Of a stretch of DNA of 64,000 bases, positions 27,944-37,619 are shown piece after piece. Position 1 is the stretch's first letter. Each line of letters starts with the position of its first letter. Both the position numbers and the translations under genes were made by a program. Below the pieces are notes generated by a model that saw only the letters and a program-made list of their open reading frames with translations, was not told the DNA's origin and did no database searches. This stretch comes from Gilliamella apis (GTDB taxonomy: Bacteria > Pseudomonadota > Gammaproteobacteria > Enterobacterales > Orbaceae): NCBI RefSeq assembly GCF_030758615.1, contig NZ_CP132381.1:1860001-1924000 (forward strand), given 5' to 3'.

Positions 27944-28180
27944 CTACTCAATCCATACATAGCTTGCATAAGCGTCTAAATTACAACTTATACACGTTGA
28001 ACACTGTTTACCTGCACAAGTTAATAAATCACGTTTAATTAATTTTATTAACCCTTTTTTAACCCAAAAATTTAGCATAGGTTCAACAGCGCTGGTAGAC
28101 AAACGAAAGTGACGAGCCACATCTTGTAGATTAGCTCGTCCTTGTAACTGAATATAATCACGAATTGCAGTAATTAACAT
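27944..28180 (-). CDS. feoC: Ferrous iron transport protein C (FeoC)
   Basis: 78 residues from ATG at 28180, chosen because LITAIRDYIQLQGR aligns with the N-terminus of enteric FeoC; an in-frame TTG three codons earlier is the alternative. A winged-helix N-terminal part is followed by four cysteines in CAGKQCSTCISC (about 57-68) suited to an Fe-S cluster. FeoC stabilises or regulates FeoB. It lies 31 bases after feoB in the order feoABC. Confidence 0.85.
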   Translation of the reverse strand: MLITAIRDYIQLQGRANLQDVARHFRLSTSAVEPMLNFWVKKGLIKLIKRDLLTCAGKQCSTCISCNLDAYASYVWIE

Positions 28181-28211
28181 ATTATTCAATATTTAACATT
28201 AACCAATAATT

Positions 28212-30538
28212 TTATTCACAACAAGCTGATTGTTTTTTGTGAGATCGTGGTTTTGGTAAGTAATATTGATTAAAGCAAGGTAAACGACCGATTTTACGCA
28301 TAACGATAAAAATGAAAGTAATAAATCCTCCAATAGCTATCAACCAATAAGGCGCATATGAAGATTGGCCTAATAAACTAAATTGGTAATAAATCGTTGC
28401 AGACAACCAACCTATAACAAAGGTCCAAATAGCAACAAATATCATCCATTTTAGCCCTGTTTCACGATAGATTGTGCCTAATGCTGCTGCACAAGGTGTA
28501 TAAAGCAACACAAAAATAAGATAAGCAATAGCTGAAGATGATGTAACAAATGAACCACTTATTTTCGATACCGTCGTCGAGTCGACAGACAATTCATTTC
28601 GTAGATTATTTTCATCTTGATTAATACTTGATAGACCTAGCGGATCAGCGATTGCGTTAATTAAATCAATAAAACGATCTGGAATGGTTTCTAACGCGGA
28701 CTTGATACCATTATAAAAACAAAATTGCGCTGGTTGTTCCGTTTGATGATCCATTGAATAGAGTGAATTTAAAGTTGCCACAACGGACTCTTTAGCAAAA
28801 ATCCCGGTAAAAATACCTACTGTTGCAGGCCAATTTTGCTTGTCAATTCCCATAGGTGTAAATACAGGAGTAACTTTTTGTCCCATAACTGATAACACAG
28901 AGTGATTTGAATTTTCATTCCCAAATGAACCATCAGTTCCTAAGGAATTAAAGAAGCTAAGCACGGTTACCATAACGACAATAGCTTTTCCTGCTCGTAA
29001 AACAAAGCTTTTCAAACGTTGAAAAGTTATTCTCAACATACTCCGTAATGTCGGAAGACGATAAACGGGCATTTCCATAATAAATGGCGTTAATTCACCT
29101 TGTAACAGAGTATTTTTTAATATAAATCCCGTTAGCATAGCTACTAAAATACCCAGCAAATACAGCATAAAGACAATAATCGATGCATGATTAGGAAAAA
29201 ATATTACAGCAAACAAAGCATAAATGGGTAATCGAGCACTGCAAGACATAAACGGAATTAAACAAATTGATAAAATACGATCACGAGGGCTATCAAGTGT
29301 CCTTGTTGCCATAATTGCGGGTACTCCACAACCAAACCCCATTAACATGGGTACAAACGCTTTACCGGGTAAACCAATGCATCGCATAAAACGATCAACA
29401 ATCATTGCTGCTCGCGCTAAATAACCTGAATCTTCCAAAAAAGATAGCACAAAAAACATCGCCGCAATAACCGGTATAAAAGTCGATACCGTGGTGATGC
29501 CATTACCAACCCCATCAGCTAAAATAACCGTTAACCAAGTTGGTGTATCTAGCATATTTAAGAGATAAGTAAAGCCATTAACAAAAATGGTACTAAATAC
29601 CCCTTCAAAACAATCGACAAAAACTGAACCAAAATTAATCGCAATAAAGAACATGCTATACATTGCGAGTAAAAAGAATGGAATACCAGTAAAACGTCCT
29701 AAAGCTAATTTATCCAATTTTTCAGTAAGATTAATATTGGCTTCTCTAGGCTTATCAATCACCATCTTGCAAAGCGTATCAATCGTATCATAACGTGCAC
29801 TTGCAAGTGCTACGTCAATCTGATTATCGAAATTGATAGACAATAAACAACGACAAGCAGCTAACTTTTCGTTTTCTAAAAAATCTAAAGATTCATTTGC
29901 CCCATTAAGCAAGGCTTCAATTAACTGCCAACGATTAAATTGTTGTATCCTACTGGTTGCAGGCAATTCAGCTAAATATCGGTTAAATACAGCTTGTGCA
30001 TCACTACTTAACGTATCAATGGTTGGCATTGCAGTCTTTAAATTCGATGAGCTAACTTCAATTTGCTGATAAAATTTTGATAATCCAGTTTTTCGCGTAG
30101 ACGAAATCGCAATAACCGGACAACCTAAAGCTTTGGTTAATTTATCGATATTTAATCTTTCTCCCATAGCTTTAAGTGCATCAACCATATTAAGCACAAT
30201 TACCATAGGTACTTGCATATCAATTAACTGAAATGTTAAATATAAACTGCGTTGTAAATTTGTTGCATCAATAACATTAACTATCAAGCTATTGTTATCA
30301 GCTAATAGAAACTGCCGAGTAATAAATTCATCTTGAGCAATACCGATTGGATCTGGCTCAACAGAGTAAGTTCCCGGTAAATCAACAATATCATAGTGGT
30401 TCTTTTGATAAGCAAACGAACCAGATTTGTGCTCAACGGTTACCCTGGCCAATTACCTACACGCTGTTTTGAACCAGTTAATAAATTAAATAATGTCGTT
30501 TTGCCACAATTGGGATTACCGACTAATGCAATTTTCAT
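28212..30538 (-). pseudogene. feoB: Ferrous iron transporter FeoB, one-base frameshift near the N-terminus
   Basis: The natural start is the ATG at 30538, overlapping the feoA stop by ATGA. It gives the G1 loop GNPNCGKTT and QRVGNWPG, then meets a stop after 32 codons. Adding one G to the GGG at 30443-30445 continues into VTVEHKSG and the rest of FeoB, about 775 residues in all, the normal size. Downstream are DLPGTYS (G3), NMVDA (G4), Gate-type membrane repeats with MGFGCGVPAIMATRT, and further helices to residue 730. FeoB moves Fe2+ across the inner membrane. As read, the long frame could start only at a TTG and would lack the P-loop. A miscounted homopolymer is a good alternative explanation. 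Confidence 0.9.
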
Positions 30539-30774
30539 ACGACCATCTCAACTTCAATTGCAGCCGCTTCACGACGGCGTAAACACAATAGAAAACCACG
30601 CAAATTAATTTCAATTGGATCACCTAATGGAGCGATTTGCATCACAGTCAACTTACATCCGGGCGTCATTCCCATAGCTAAAAGCTTTTGACGAAAAGGT
30701 AAAGAGTCAGGTAATAGACGTTTAATAACAGCTTCACGTCCTTGAGAAAGGTGATCAAGCGTAAATGCAGACAT
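30535..30774 (-). CDS. feoA: Ferrous iron transport protein A (FeoA)
   Basis: 79 residues from ATG at 30774, with AGGA upstream. An SH3-like small protein: [24 protein letters not shown] and [22 protein letters not shown] match FeoA. It is the first gene of feoABC and is thought to assist FeoB. The stop overlaps the feoB ATG (ATGA). A Fur-like box lies about 50-65 bases upstream. Confidence 0.92.
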   Translation of the reverse strand: MSAFTLDHLSQGREAVIKRLLPDSLPFRQKLLAMGMTPGCKLTVMQIAPLGDPIEINLRGFLLCLRRREAAAIEVEMVV

Positions 30775-30824
30775 TATACTTCCTATCAAATAAGGTTGTA
30801 TTTTAAAAATGACAGTATTTTAAA

Positions 30825-30839
30825 AGATAATCATTCGCA
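30825..30839 (-). promoter_or_regulatory. Fur-like box upstream of feoA
   Basis: AGATAATCATTCGCA matches the 7-1-7 core TGATAATCATTATCA at 12 of 15 positions by my count. Iron repression of feoABC is plausible. Confidence 0.55.
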
Positions 30840-30962
30840 TTTTTAGCATTTAACTGCGAGTAAATTGCAAAAAACATCTAAAATAAGTGAAAATTATTGT
30901 ATTGATAGAAAAAACGAATGCAACATTGATGAAATCAAAAAAATAAGTGATAAAAATAAGCC

Positions 30963-31001
30963 AAAAACCCCTCTCCTCAACTTTTTTAATTGTGAAAAAA
31001 T
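30963..31001. repeat. Dispersed 39-base motif, copy 2
   Basis: Second copy of the motif at 14718-14756, sharing AAAAACCCCTNTCCTCAA and an A/T-rich tail. It lies directly beyond the ygbA stop. Confidence 0.35.
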
Positions 31002-31008
31002 ACTTTTG

Positions 31009-31350
31009 TTAAAATACCTTCAAAATGGTTTTTAAATTTTTATACAAATGTTTAACCGCCATGATTGGATGATGGAGCATCATTCTTGGCCCTGCATAAC
31101 GCATTACTTCTTTAATTTTCTGTTTATAATCTTTGCGATAACAATGTTTTGGACATTTTTCGCAGGTGGTTTTCTTTTCACCAAATCGGCACATTGTTAA
31201 GCGTTGCATGGCGTATTGTAAGAGATCACTACATTCAGCACATAGTTGTTTTTTAGGAGTATGGTGTTTTTGGTGACAATATAGGTGTATCATCACTTCT
31301 ACGGTAACTTTTTCTTGAGTTATTTTCGGACCAGTATTGTTTGCAACCAT
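31009..31350 (-). CDS. ygbA: YgbA-type nitrosative-stress protein
   Basis: About 113 residues. The start is uncertain: ATG at 31350 is preferred over a TTG two codons upstream. It has a cysteine/histidine-rich centre (YCHQKHH, CAECSDLLQYA, MCRFGEKKTTCEKCPKHCY) followed by MRYAGPRMMLHHPIMAVKHL, the signature of the nitrous-oxide-stimulated promoter family (YgbA_NO). E. coli YgbA is NsrR-regulated and linked to recovery from nitric oxide. The cysteines suggest a metal or Fe-S site. It sits upstream of feoABC on the same strand, an iron/NO neighbourhood. Confidence 0.85.
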   Translation of the reverse strand: MVANNTGPKITQEKVTVEVMIHLYCHQKHHTPKKQLCAECSDLLQYAMQRLTMCRFGEKKTTCEKCPKHCYRKDYKQKIKEVMRYAGPRMMLHHPIMAVKHLYKNLKTILKVF

Positions 31351-31422
31351 AATCAAATATATGCTAGTTAAAAAGATGATAGAATAAAGAATTAGTTATT
31401 ATGATCACAAGGATTTTGGTTA

Positions 31423-32253
31423 ATGGCAAGAATTATCAATAAAGATACTATTGTTTGTATGTCACTTTCAGCAAGACCAAGTAATTTTGGTACTCGTTTT
31501 CACAATTTTTTATATGAAAAATTAGATTTAAATTATCTATATAAAGCTTTTACAACCAATAATTTAAAAGATGCTATTAATGGAATTAAAGCATTATCAA
31601 TTCGTGGTTGTGCTATCTCAATGCCTTATAAACAAGCGTGCATTGAATTTATTGATGAATTAGATGTTTCGGTACAATCAATTCAAGCGGTTAATACTAT
31701 TGTTAATACCGATCACTATTTGAAGGCCTACAACACTGATTATATTGCTGTGGAAAAACTAATTAAGGCTAATAATATCAGTAATAAGACACCATTTGTT
31801 TTAAAAGGTAGTGGTGGTATGGCCAATGCTGTAATTGGAGCGTTTTACGATGCCGGTTTTAAACATGGCATAGTCTGTGCCAGAAATCAGCAAAAAGGGG
31901 AAGCTTTAGCTGAGCGTTATCATTACCAATGGCAAAAAGATGAATCTACTATTACACCGGAACAAGCAAAATTGATTATCAATGTGACGCCAATTGGTAT
32001 GCAAGGCGGTAGCGAAGCGAACCAACTGGCATTTAGTGAAACAATAATTAATCATGCTGATATTGTGTTCGATGTTGTTGCCTTACCTGTTGAAACACCA
32101 CTTATAAAGTATGCTAACAACTTGAATAAAAAGATTATTTCCGGTGCTGACGTTGCCGTGTTACAAGCAGTTGAGCAATTTATTTTATATACCGGCGTCA
32201 CCCCTAGCGAAGAATTGATCCAGCAAGCAGGCGAATTCGCCAGACAAGCTTAA
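31423..32253 (+). CDS. AroE-like shikimate/quinate dehydrogenase (HI0607/SdhL type)
   Basis: 276 residues. Opening TIVCMSLSARPSNFGTRFHN and AYNTDY, the nucleotide-binding GSGGMANAV near 129, and NVTPIGMQGG follow the Haemophilus HI0607-type shikimate dehydrogenase-like proteins, not canonical AroE. The shikimate-binding lysine is present in SMPYKQ and the paired aspartate in YNTDY. It reduces 3-dehydroshikimate or a similar compound with NAD(P)H; the HI0607 type is reported as a weak shikimate dehydrogenase. AAGGA precedes ATG. It is divergent from ygbA. Confidence 0.85.
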   Translation: MARIINKDTIVCMSLSARPSNFGTRFHNFLYEKLDLNYLYKAFTTNNLKDAINGIKALSIRGCAISMPYKQACIEFIDELDVSVQSIQAVNTIVNTDHYLKAYNTDYIAVEKLIKANNISNKTPFVLKGSGGMANAVIGAFYDAGFKHGIVCARNQQKGEALAERYHYQWQKDESTITPEQAKLIINVTPIGMQGGSEANQLAFSETIINHADIVFDVVALPVETPLIKYANNLNKKIISGADVAVLQAVEQFILYTGVTPSEELIQQAGEFARQA

Positions 32254-32741
32254 TCACAATATAGAATTGTCCTGAAATGGATTTTAATTGACTGGAACGT
32301 CTAAGTTAATAACGATGCAAAAAATTAACAGCTAGGTTTGGTTAACATGTTAAACAAGGACGTTTAACAAAATTGTCGTTTATATTGAAAATAACCTTCA
32401 GACAGTTAGAACTAAACGATAAAAGGCTGCCATAAGCCGACCGTTTTATATTAGCTATTTTTGACAAATATTTTGGCAAAAGTTGCCTATAAGAGAAAAA
32501 AGTTTTAGAAAATATACCAGAATGATAACAGTGATTGATAAAGTGGCCTCGTGTAAACACGCTCTGCTCAAAAGAAATAAACTTAATAAAACGAGCATAA
32601 AAAATTTAGATTTTCCTTAAATAAGAGAAAAAGAAAAATAAAAACTTAATATCCTTTATAATAAGTAAAGAAAAGCCGTTTAAGAGGTCAAGAAATCGCT
32701 TAAATAGAACAATTTGAGCGATCAATGATTTTAGTGATAAC
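32254..32741. other. 490-base region without a convincing gene
   Basis: Contains small hairpins: GTTAAAC-AAGGAC-GTTTAAC at 32349-32368 and CGCTTAAAT / ATTTGAGCG (one G-U) around 32697-32720 just beyond the PfkB stop, where it may terminate that gene. A 72-codon minus-strand frame at 32342-32560 has no recognisable homology or ribosome site and was not called. Confidence 0.4.
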
Positions 32742-33701
32742 TCAAAAAAAGTATTTAAAATCTTTAATAAGATCTTTACCTGCTAGATTGATGTCAACCA
32801 AGTTAGGCATTGCACTACGCCCTCTTTTCTGATTATTGGCTGCAGCTATTGCTAGATTGGCAAACAATATCGTTTTCGCTAACGGCCAACCATAGCTGAT
32901 ACCATAAGTAAAAGCCCCTTGAAAAATATCATTTTCAGTAATGTTATCAGCAGTTTGTTTATTAAAGCCAGAGATTATCACAACTTGTTGATGATCCAGA
33001 TATACACAATCTTTATTATACATACGAATAATAATTTTACCGTTAGTTAAATTGCGTAATTTTTTCAATGCATTTTTGATCTGCTCGCTATTATAGAAAG
33101 CTTTTAATTTGACAAAAGCACTAGCAAATTGTTCTGTTACAATTAAATAATCAGCTTGTTGAGCTAAGTACAGACTATTAGCTGATAGATTATCGACACT
33201 CATAATCACTTTGACTTTGGGTAAATGCTCAATTAGGTACTCACTCAATTCTGCCTCATAGCCATCAGCTAACATAACTATCTCGTGTTTATTTTCACTG
33301 ACGGTCCGAATAAAGTGAGCTAATTTATCTTTTTCTGTTATTGTCAATTTAGGTGGTTGCATCAAACGATGCGATATAATGCTGTAGGTATTACTTTGCT
33401 CATTAATGGTGATGGCTTCTAATGGTGTGATCATTTTCTCCGAAAAAATAAATTGCCGAGTATTAACGCCAACATTAGCAAGTTCTGTTTCAATTTGATT
33501 GCCATGATGATCATTGTTGAGATGACCAATATGATAAATATCTTCTCCCCATAGAGCTAATAGATATGCCGTATTAGCACACGACCCACCACCACAATGG
33601 ACAAAATTATCGGAGGTAATAGAACCGTTTTGTTCCAAACTAGATGAAGTGAAACACAATAAATCTAAACAAGCAAAACCAACGGTAAGTATTGTCATCA
33701 T
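32742..33701 (-). CDS. PfkB-family carbohydrate kinase with an altered catalytic loop
   Basis: 319 residues. The N-terminal ribokinase-fold start MTILTVGFACLDLL, the CGGGSCANTAYLLALWG motif near 36-52 and the lid are typical. The C-terminal signature, normally D-T-x-G-A-G-D, reads DNITENDIFQGAF (residues 252-264). The presumed catalytic Asp258 remains, but the GAG that forms the anion hole is replaced by TEN. The substrate is unknown (ketohexokinase, ribokinase or deoxyketogluconate kinase types are all possible). AAGGA precedes ATG. It is monocistronic between hairpins. Confidence 0.75.
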   Translation of the reverse strand: MMTILTVGFACLDLLCFTSSSLEQNGSITSDNFVHCGGGSCANTAYLLALWGEDIYHIGHLNNDHHGNQIETELANVGVNTRQFIFSEKMITPLEAITINEQSNTYSIISHRLMQPPKLTITEKDKLAHFIRTVSENKHEIVMLADGYEAELSEYLIEHLPKVKVIMSVDNLSANSLYLAQQADYLIVTEQFASAFVKLKAFYNSEQIKNALKKLRNLTNGKIIIRMYNKDCVYLDHQQVVIISGFNKQTADNITENDIFQGAFTYGISYGWPLAKTILFANLAIAAANNQKRGRSAMPNLVDINLAGKDLIKDFKYFF

Positions 33702-33799
33702 TTATCCTTAATAAATTATATAATTTAAAAAAAACAAATATTGAAAATAAATAAACTTAGCGATGTTGAACGTAATTGTGCTATTGATTACTACTAATT

Positions 33800-33843
33800 G
33801 AGAGAGAAAAAGAAAGCAATAAGGGAAGTAAACTTACTGCTTT
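33800..33843 (-). terminator. Hairpin with T-rich tail upstream of the PfkB gene
   Basis: On the minus strand AAAGCA pairs with TGCTTT, with an inner GTAA/TTAC, followed by CTTTTTCTCTCTC. It is either a terminator for upstream transcription or an attenuator in the kinase leader. Confidence 0.4.
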
Positions 33844-34002
33844 AATATCATACAACAATGCCTCAAAGATCTTTTGGATATGTAAATCTAAATTTTGACA
33901 ACTTACTCATCTAACCGATCTAATTAAAGATCACTTATATAATATGCTATTTAGTTCAATTTGATAAGTATTAAATGAATTTTTTTTAATATAAACTATT
34001 GC

Positions 34003-34046
34003 AATCATCAGCAATAACTATTATTGGTTAGCCTTTGCTGATGATT
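34003..34046 (-). terminator. Stem-loop after ycaO
   Basis: A 12-bp perfect stem AATCATCAGCAA / TTGCTGATGATT with a 20-base loop, 14 bases beyond the ycaO stop. No immediate T run follows, so it may act as an mRNA end-stabiliser. Confidence 0.5.
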
Positions 34047-34060
34047 AATAATAATTACTA

Positions 34061-35824
34061 CTACATAATTTGATTTAATTTGTGATATACCTCTAAAAGC
34101 TTTTTATGCATGGTAAATTGATTTAGTAAACTATCGCTATCTGCATCAGAGTGATCTAAATCCGTTAGCCCAAAAAATTGTTTTTTTGCTGTTGCATACA
34201 ACCACATTTCACTTACACATGAATTGCCATACATTTTACTAAAAGCAGATTGATAATTATCAAATTGGTTTGCACCTCGCTCTATAATAAAATTAACTAA
34301 AGTTTGCAAACAACGATAGGCATGATTGCGTTCAGAACTAAAGATAGACTCATTCATTTCAATCGTCCAATCTATCCATAATTTAGCTTGCGGTAAATCC
34401 TGTGCAGCTAACGCCAGCATAGCTTTTAATTCACCAATTCTCAATGTTAACCATGCATTATCTCTACCTGTTGCAATACCTAGTAATTCGCGAACTCGAG
34501 CAAAATCATCTAAACCTTCGTCATCAAAAAGTTCAATAATGTCGAGTAATTGTTTGTCAGATCGTTTTTGATGTGGAAGAGACAAAATCAACTCACGGAG
34601 ATGGATCGCCATGTTATTATTAGCAATTAACAGATCCTCTGGCGGATAAATTTCTGACATACCAACAGCTAAAATTCGACAAGCATAAACCCCAAGATGC
34701 TGGTAATCCATTATTAATACTTCAATTTGGTGACGATCAAATATCGCCATTAAGTTGGTAAATTCCTGCTCGGTTGTACCAGAAAAATCCCAATCTACAA
34801 ACTCATAATCCGATTTTTGATTAAAAAGATCCCATGAAATTAAGCCACTAGAATCAATAAAATGCGTTTCTAAATTACTTAGATCAGCTACGTCGTCATT
34901 GTCAAAACTTGGCGGTGAAAAAACATCAAGATCTTTAAGACTTCGACCTTGTAGTAATTCAGTCACTGTTCGTTCAAGTGCTACACCAAAATTAGGATGA
35001 GCACCGAATGAGGCATAGCATGTACCGTTTTGAGGGTTAAATAGCACAACACAAATCACCGGAAATTCGCCAGCTAAAGAAGCATCAAAACAGTATATCG
35101 GAAAACCTTCCTTTTCAAGTGTTTCGATAGCCGCTAATACAGTAGGATAACGATTAATTACTGTTTCGGGTATAAGTGGTAAGCTAATAGCTTCTGCAAT
35201 AATTTTATTTTTGGTATAACGTTCAAATATTTCAGATAAAGCTTGAACTCGTGCCTCATTTGGTGTATTTCCTGCTGACATTCCATTTGATGCATATAAG
35301 TTAGCAATTAAATTCACTGGTACATAAATAGTTTTGCCATCTGATTGTTGAACAAATGGCAAAGCACAAATACCTCGCTCCTCATTGCTAGACTGTAAAT
35401 CAACGAGATCCGTTGCCTTTAATTCATGGTCAGGATCATAAAAATCATGTAACTTTTGCGATAATAAACCTTTAGGTAAACTATTATCATCAGGAATTGC
35501 AAACCATTTTTCCGACGGATAGTGAACAAATTCACCATTAGCGACTTTATCTCCTAAATAAAAATCAGAAAAAAAGTAGTTAGTTGAAAGTCTCTCAAAA
35601 TATTCACCTAAAGCAGAAGCTAATGCAGCTTTTTTACTCGCTCCTTTGCCATTAGCAAAGCATAGTGGACATTTTGTGTTTTGAATATGTACCGACCATA
35701 CATTAGGTACTGGATTAAGCCAAGAGGCCTCTTTAACAGCCAAATCATATTTATCTAATTGTTGCTGAAAATAGTTAATGGAATCTTCAAGTGCTGCATC
35801 TTTACCGGGAATGAATGTTTTCAT
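34061..35824 (-). CDS. ycaO: YcaO, RimO accessory protein with YcaO ATP-binding domain
   Basis: 587 residues, the length of E. coli YcaO. Matches over the full length: FIPGKDAALEDSI, EASWLNPVPNVWSVHI, GKGASKKAALASALGEYFERLSTNYFF, NEARVQALSEIFERY, LERTVTELLQGRSLKDLDVF, THFIDSSGLISWD and ACRILAVGMSEIYPPEDL. YcaO proteins use ATP to activate amide backbones; this enteric member assists RimO in beta-methylthiolation of S12, with an unclear mechanism. The C-terminal third is a TPR-like extension typical of this subgroup. It is not next to a RiPP precursor gene, so a natural-product role is unlikely. Confidence 0.95.
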   Translation of the reverse strand: MKTFIPGKDAALEDSINYFQQQLDKYDLAVKEASWLNPVPNVWSVHIQNTKCPLCFANGKGASKKAALASALGEYFERLSTNYFFSDFYLGDKVANGEFVHYPSEKWFAIPDDNSLPKGLLSQKLHDFYDPDHELKATDLVDLQSSNEERGICALPFVQQSDGKTIYVPVNLIANLYASNGMSAGNTPNEARVQALSEIFERYTKNKIIAEAISLPLIPETVINRYPTVLAAIETLEKEGFPIYCFDASLAGEFPVICVVLFNPQNGTCYASFGAHPNFGVALERTVTELLQGRSLKDLDVFSPPSFDNDDVADLSNLETHFIDSSGLISWDLFNQKSDYEFVDWDFSGTTEQEFTNLMAIFDRHQIEVLIMDYQHLGVYACRILAVGMSEIYPPEDLLIANNNMAIHLRELILSLPHQKRSDKQLLDIIELFDDEGLDDFARVRELLGIATGRDNAWLTLRIGELKAMLALAAQDLPQAKLWIDWTIEMNESIFSSERNHAYRCLQTLVNFIIERGANQFDNYQSAFSKMYGNSCVSEMWLYATAKKQFFGLTDLDHSDADSDSLLNQFTMHKKLLEVYHKLNQIM

Positions 35825-35948
35825 ATTGAAATTTTAAAAACCTTTTTAAAAATAACGTTGCTTTATTGATTTATTTGATATTAAATGTATCGGTTTTTTG
35901 ACCAAAGTCAAAGCAATAAAATAAATAAAACTTAATTAAGGAAATAAA

Positions 35949-36275
35949 ATGAAAAAAATAGTAGATACCAGTGGACTTTCTTTTAAAGATTTTTTCTTTT
36001 TTGATAAAATGTTCACTCCTAAAATTATTACTGTAATTTATTGGATTAGCTTAGTTTTTATTGTATTTTCAGGCCTAGTTCTCATCTTCTCAAGTTTTCT
36101 ACTAATGCGTTATAGTTTTGGTTCTGCACTACTAGGCATACTAAGTGGTTTTGTAACCATCATTGGTGGTTCTATATTCACCCGTATCGGATATGAATTA
36201 ATTTGTGTTTTATTCAGTATTAACCGAAATATCGAAAAACTAGCTTTAGATAAATCAACTGAAGATAATCAATAA
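35949..36275 (+). CDS. DUF4282-type small membrane protein
   Basis: 108 residues. FKDFFFFDKMFTPKII followed by two membrane helices (about 27-50 and 58-80) and then an RIGYELICVLFSINRNIEKL tail is the DUF4282 layout, except that the tail is interrupted by nothing else. No function is established for the family. AAGGAA before ATG is a strong ribosome site. It is divergent from ycaO and ends at a hairpin. Confidence 0.75.
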   Translation: MKKIVDTSGLSFKDFFFFDKMFTPKIITVIYWISLVFIVFSGLVLIFSSFLLMRYSFGSALLGILSGFVTIIGGSIFTRIGYELICVLFSINRNIEKLALDKSTEDNQ

Positions 36276-36293
36276 GTATTATATTAAGAAAAC

Positions 36294-36314
36294 CTGTGGG
36301 GAATTTACCCCACA
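36294..36314. terminator. Hairpin between convergent DUF4282 gene and tsaD
   Basis: TGTGGGG / CCCCACA stem with a 7-base loop between two convergent genes. The T runs are modest on both sides. Confidence 0.65.
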
Positions 36315-36348
36315 ATAAAATTCTATAATATTAATTTTTAATTTGATA

Positions 36349-37377
36349 TTATTCTTTCGCGTTTAATTCACTTAGTGGCCATCTAGGTTTAACCTCAATA
36401 GCTAGATCAACAAATTGGGATGCTTTAAGATGAATCATTCCAGCATAAGCTATCATCGCACCATTATCAGTACAAAATTCTAAACGTGGATAATAAACTT
36501 GTCCTTTACGTTGAGCCATAAGCTCGGCGAGTTGGCGACGTAAAGTTTTATTAGCACTCACTCCACCAGCAATAACCAATCGATTAAAGCCTGTTTGATC
36601 TAATGCTCGACGTGACTTTATTAATAAAGTATCAACTAAAGCATCTTCAAAAGCCTTAGCTATATCTGCTCTGGTTTGATCATCAAGATCCTGACCACAA
36701 CTCTGTTGATGAATGGTATTTGCAGCAGCGGTTTTAAGCCCTGAAAAGCTAAAATCTAAGCCGGGTCTATCCGTCATCGGTCGAGGAAAACGGAAGCGTG
36801 TTGCATCACCAAGTTCAGCTAATTTCGATAATTTGGCTCCACCAGGATAATCAAGACCTAACAATTTAGCTGTTTTATCAAATGCTTCCCCTGCAGCATC
36901 ATCAATTGACTCACCCAGTAATTGATATTGGCCAATACCAGTTACTTTAATTAACTGAGTATGTCCGCCTGACACTAACAAAGCGACAAATGGAAACTCG
37001 GGAGGATTATCTTCTAGCATAGGAGCTAACAAGTGACCTTCCATATGATGCACAGCAATAGCGGGTACGTCCCATGCATAAGCCAGTGAACGTCCAATAG
37101 ATGCGCCAACCATTAAAGCACCAATCAAACCAGGGCCAGCAGTATACGCCACACCGTCTATATCACTGGCACGTAAATTAGCTTCTTGTAGTGCAGCTTG
37201 TATTAATGGTACAGTTTTACGAATATGATCTCGAGAGGCTAGCTCTGGTACAACCCCACCATAATCGGCGTGTAATTTAATTTGCGAATAGAGCTGATTG
37301 GCAATAAGTCCATGCTTATCATCATAAATAGCAATGCCTGTTTCATCGCACGATGTTTCAATACCTAAAATCTTCAT
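36349..37377 (-). CDS. tsaD: tRNA threonylcarbamoyladenosine (t6A) transferase subunit TsaD
   Basis: 342 residues. ASKHA-fold ATPase with [10 protein letters not shown] at 5-14, the metal ligands His111 and His115 in [38 protein letters not shown] and [11 protein letters not shown]. Together with TsaB, TsaC and TsaE it makes t6A37 on tRNAs that read ANN codons. It overlaps the yacG stop by one base (TAATG), so it is likely cotranscribed with coaE-zapD-yacG. Confidence 0.97.
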   Translation of the reverse strand: MKILGIETSCDETGIAIYDDKHGLIANQLYSQIKLHADYGGVVPELASRDHIRKTVPLIQAALQEANLRASDIDGVAYTAGPGLIGALMVGASIGRSLAYAWDVPAIAVHHMEGHLLAPMLEDNPPEFPFVALLVSGGHTQLIKVTGIGQYQLLGESIDDAAGEAFDKTAKLLGLDYPGGAKLSKLAELGDATRFRFPRPMTDRPGLDFSFSGLKTAAANTIHQQSCGQDLDDQTRADIAKAFEDALVDTLLIKSRRALDQTGFNRLVIAGGVSANKTLRRQLAELMAQRKGQVYYPRLEFCTDNGAMIAYAGMIHLKASQFVDLAIEVKPRWPLSELNAKE

Positions 37378-37595
37378 TAATGTTTACTCACTAAATCGGC
37401 AAGATCATCTTCACTCCAAAGATCTTGTTCAGTCAGTTCCTTATCCGCAATGCGATGCTCTTCGGCAGCCCAATCACCTAAGTCAATTAATTGACAACGT
37501 TTACTACAAAATGGTCGGTATAAACTCTTTTCAGACCATTCAACATTTTTTTGACAGGTTGGACACTTTACAATAGTAACAGTATTTTTATTCAT
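37377..37595 (-). CDS. yacG: DNA gyrase inhibitor / zinc-binding protein YacG
   Basis: 72 residues. Four-cysteine zinc site C11-x2-C14 and C30-x3-C34 (KCPTCQ, FCSKRCQ), then [14 protein letters not shown], the family signature. YacG binds GyrB and inhibits gyrase. It is in the conserved coaE-zapD-yacG order. Confidence 0.93.
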   Translation of the reverse strand: MNKNTVTIVKCPTCQKNVEWSEKSLYRPFCSKRCQLIDLGDWAAEEHRIADKELTEQDLWSEDDLADLVSKH

Positions 37596-37619
37596 CTAAA
37601 CACTCTTAAATTAATTGGG

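Larger units (their letters stand above)
33702..34060 (-). other. Intergenic region between ycaO and the PfkB kinase
   Basis: About 360 bases with two hairpins (listed separately) and otherwise A/T-rich sequence that probably includes the kinase promoter. Confidence 0.4.

Noticed and set aside
30926..30938. FNR-like TTGAT-GAA-ATCAA upstream of feoA
   Set aside because: The half-sites are 3 bases apart where FNR needs 4, so it is probably not a functional site.
32342..32560. 72-codon minus-strand reading frame
   Set aside because: No ribosome site, no recognisable domain and unusual composition; treated as chance.
34061..35824. YcaO as part of a RiPP (azoline) biosynthesis cluster
   Set aside because: Length and sequence match the housekeeping RimO accessory protein, and no precursor, dehydrogenase or export gene is adjacent.
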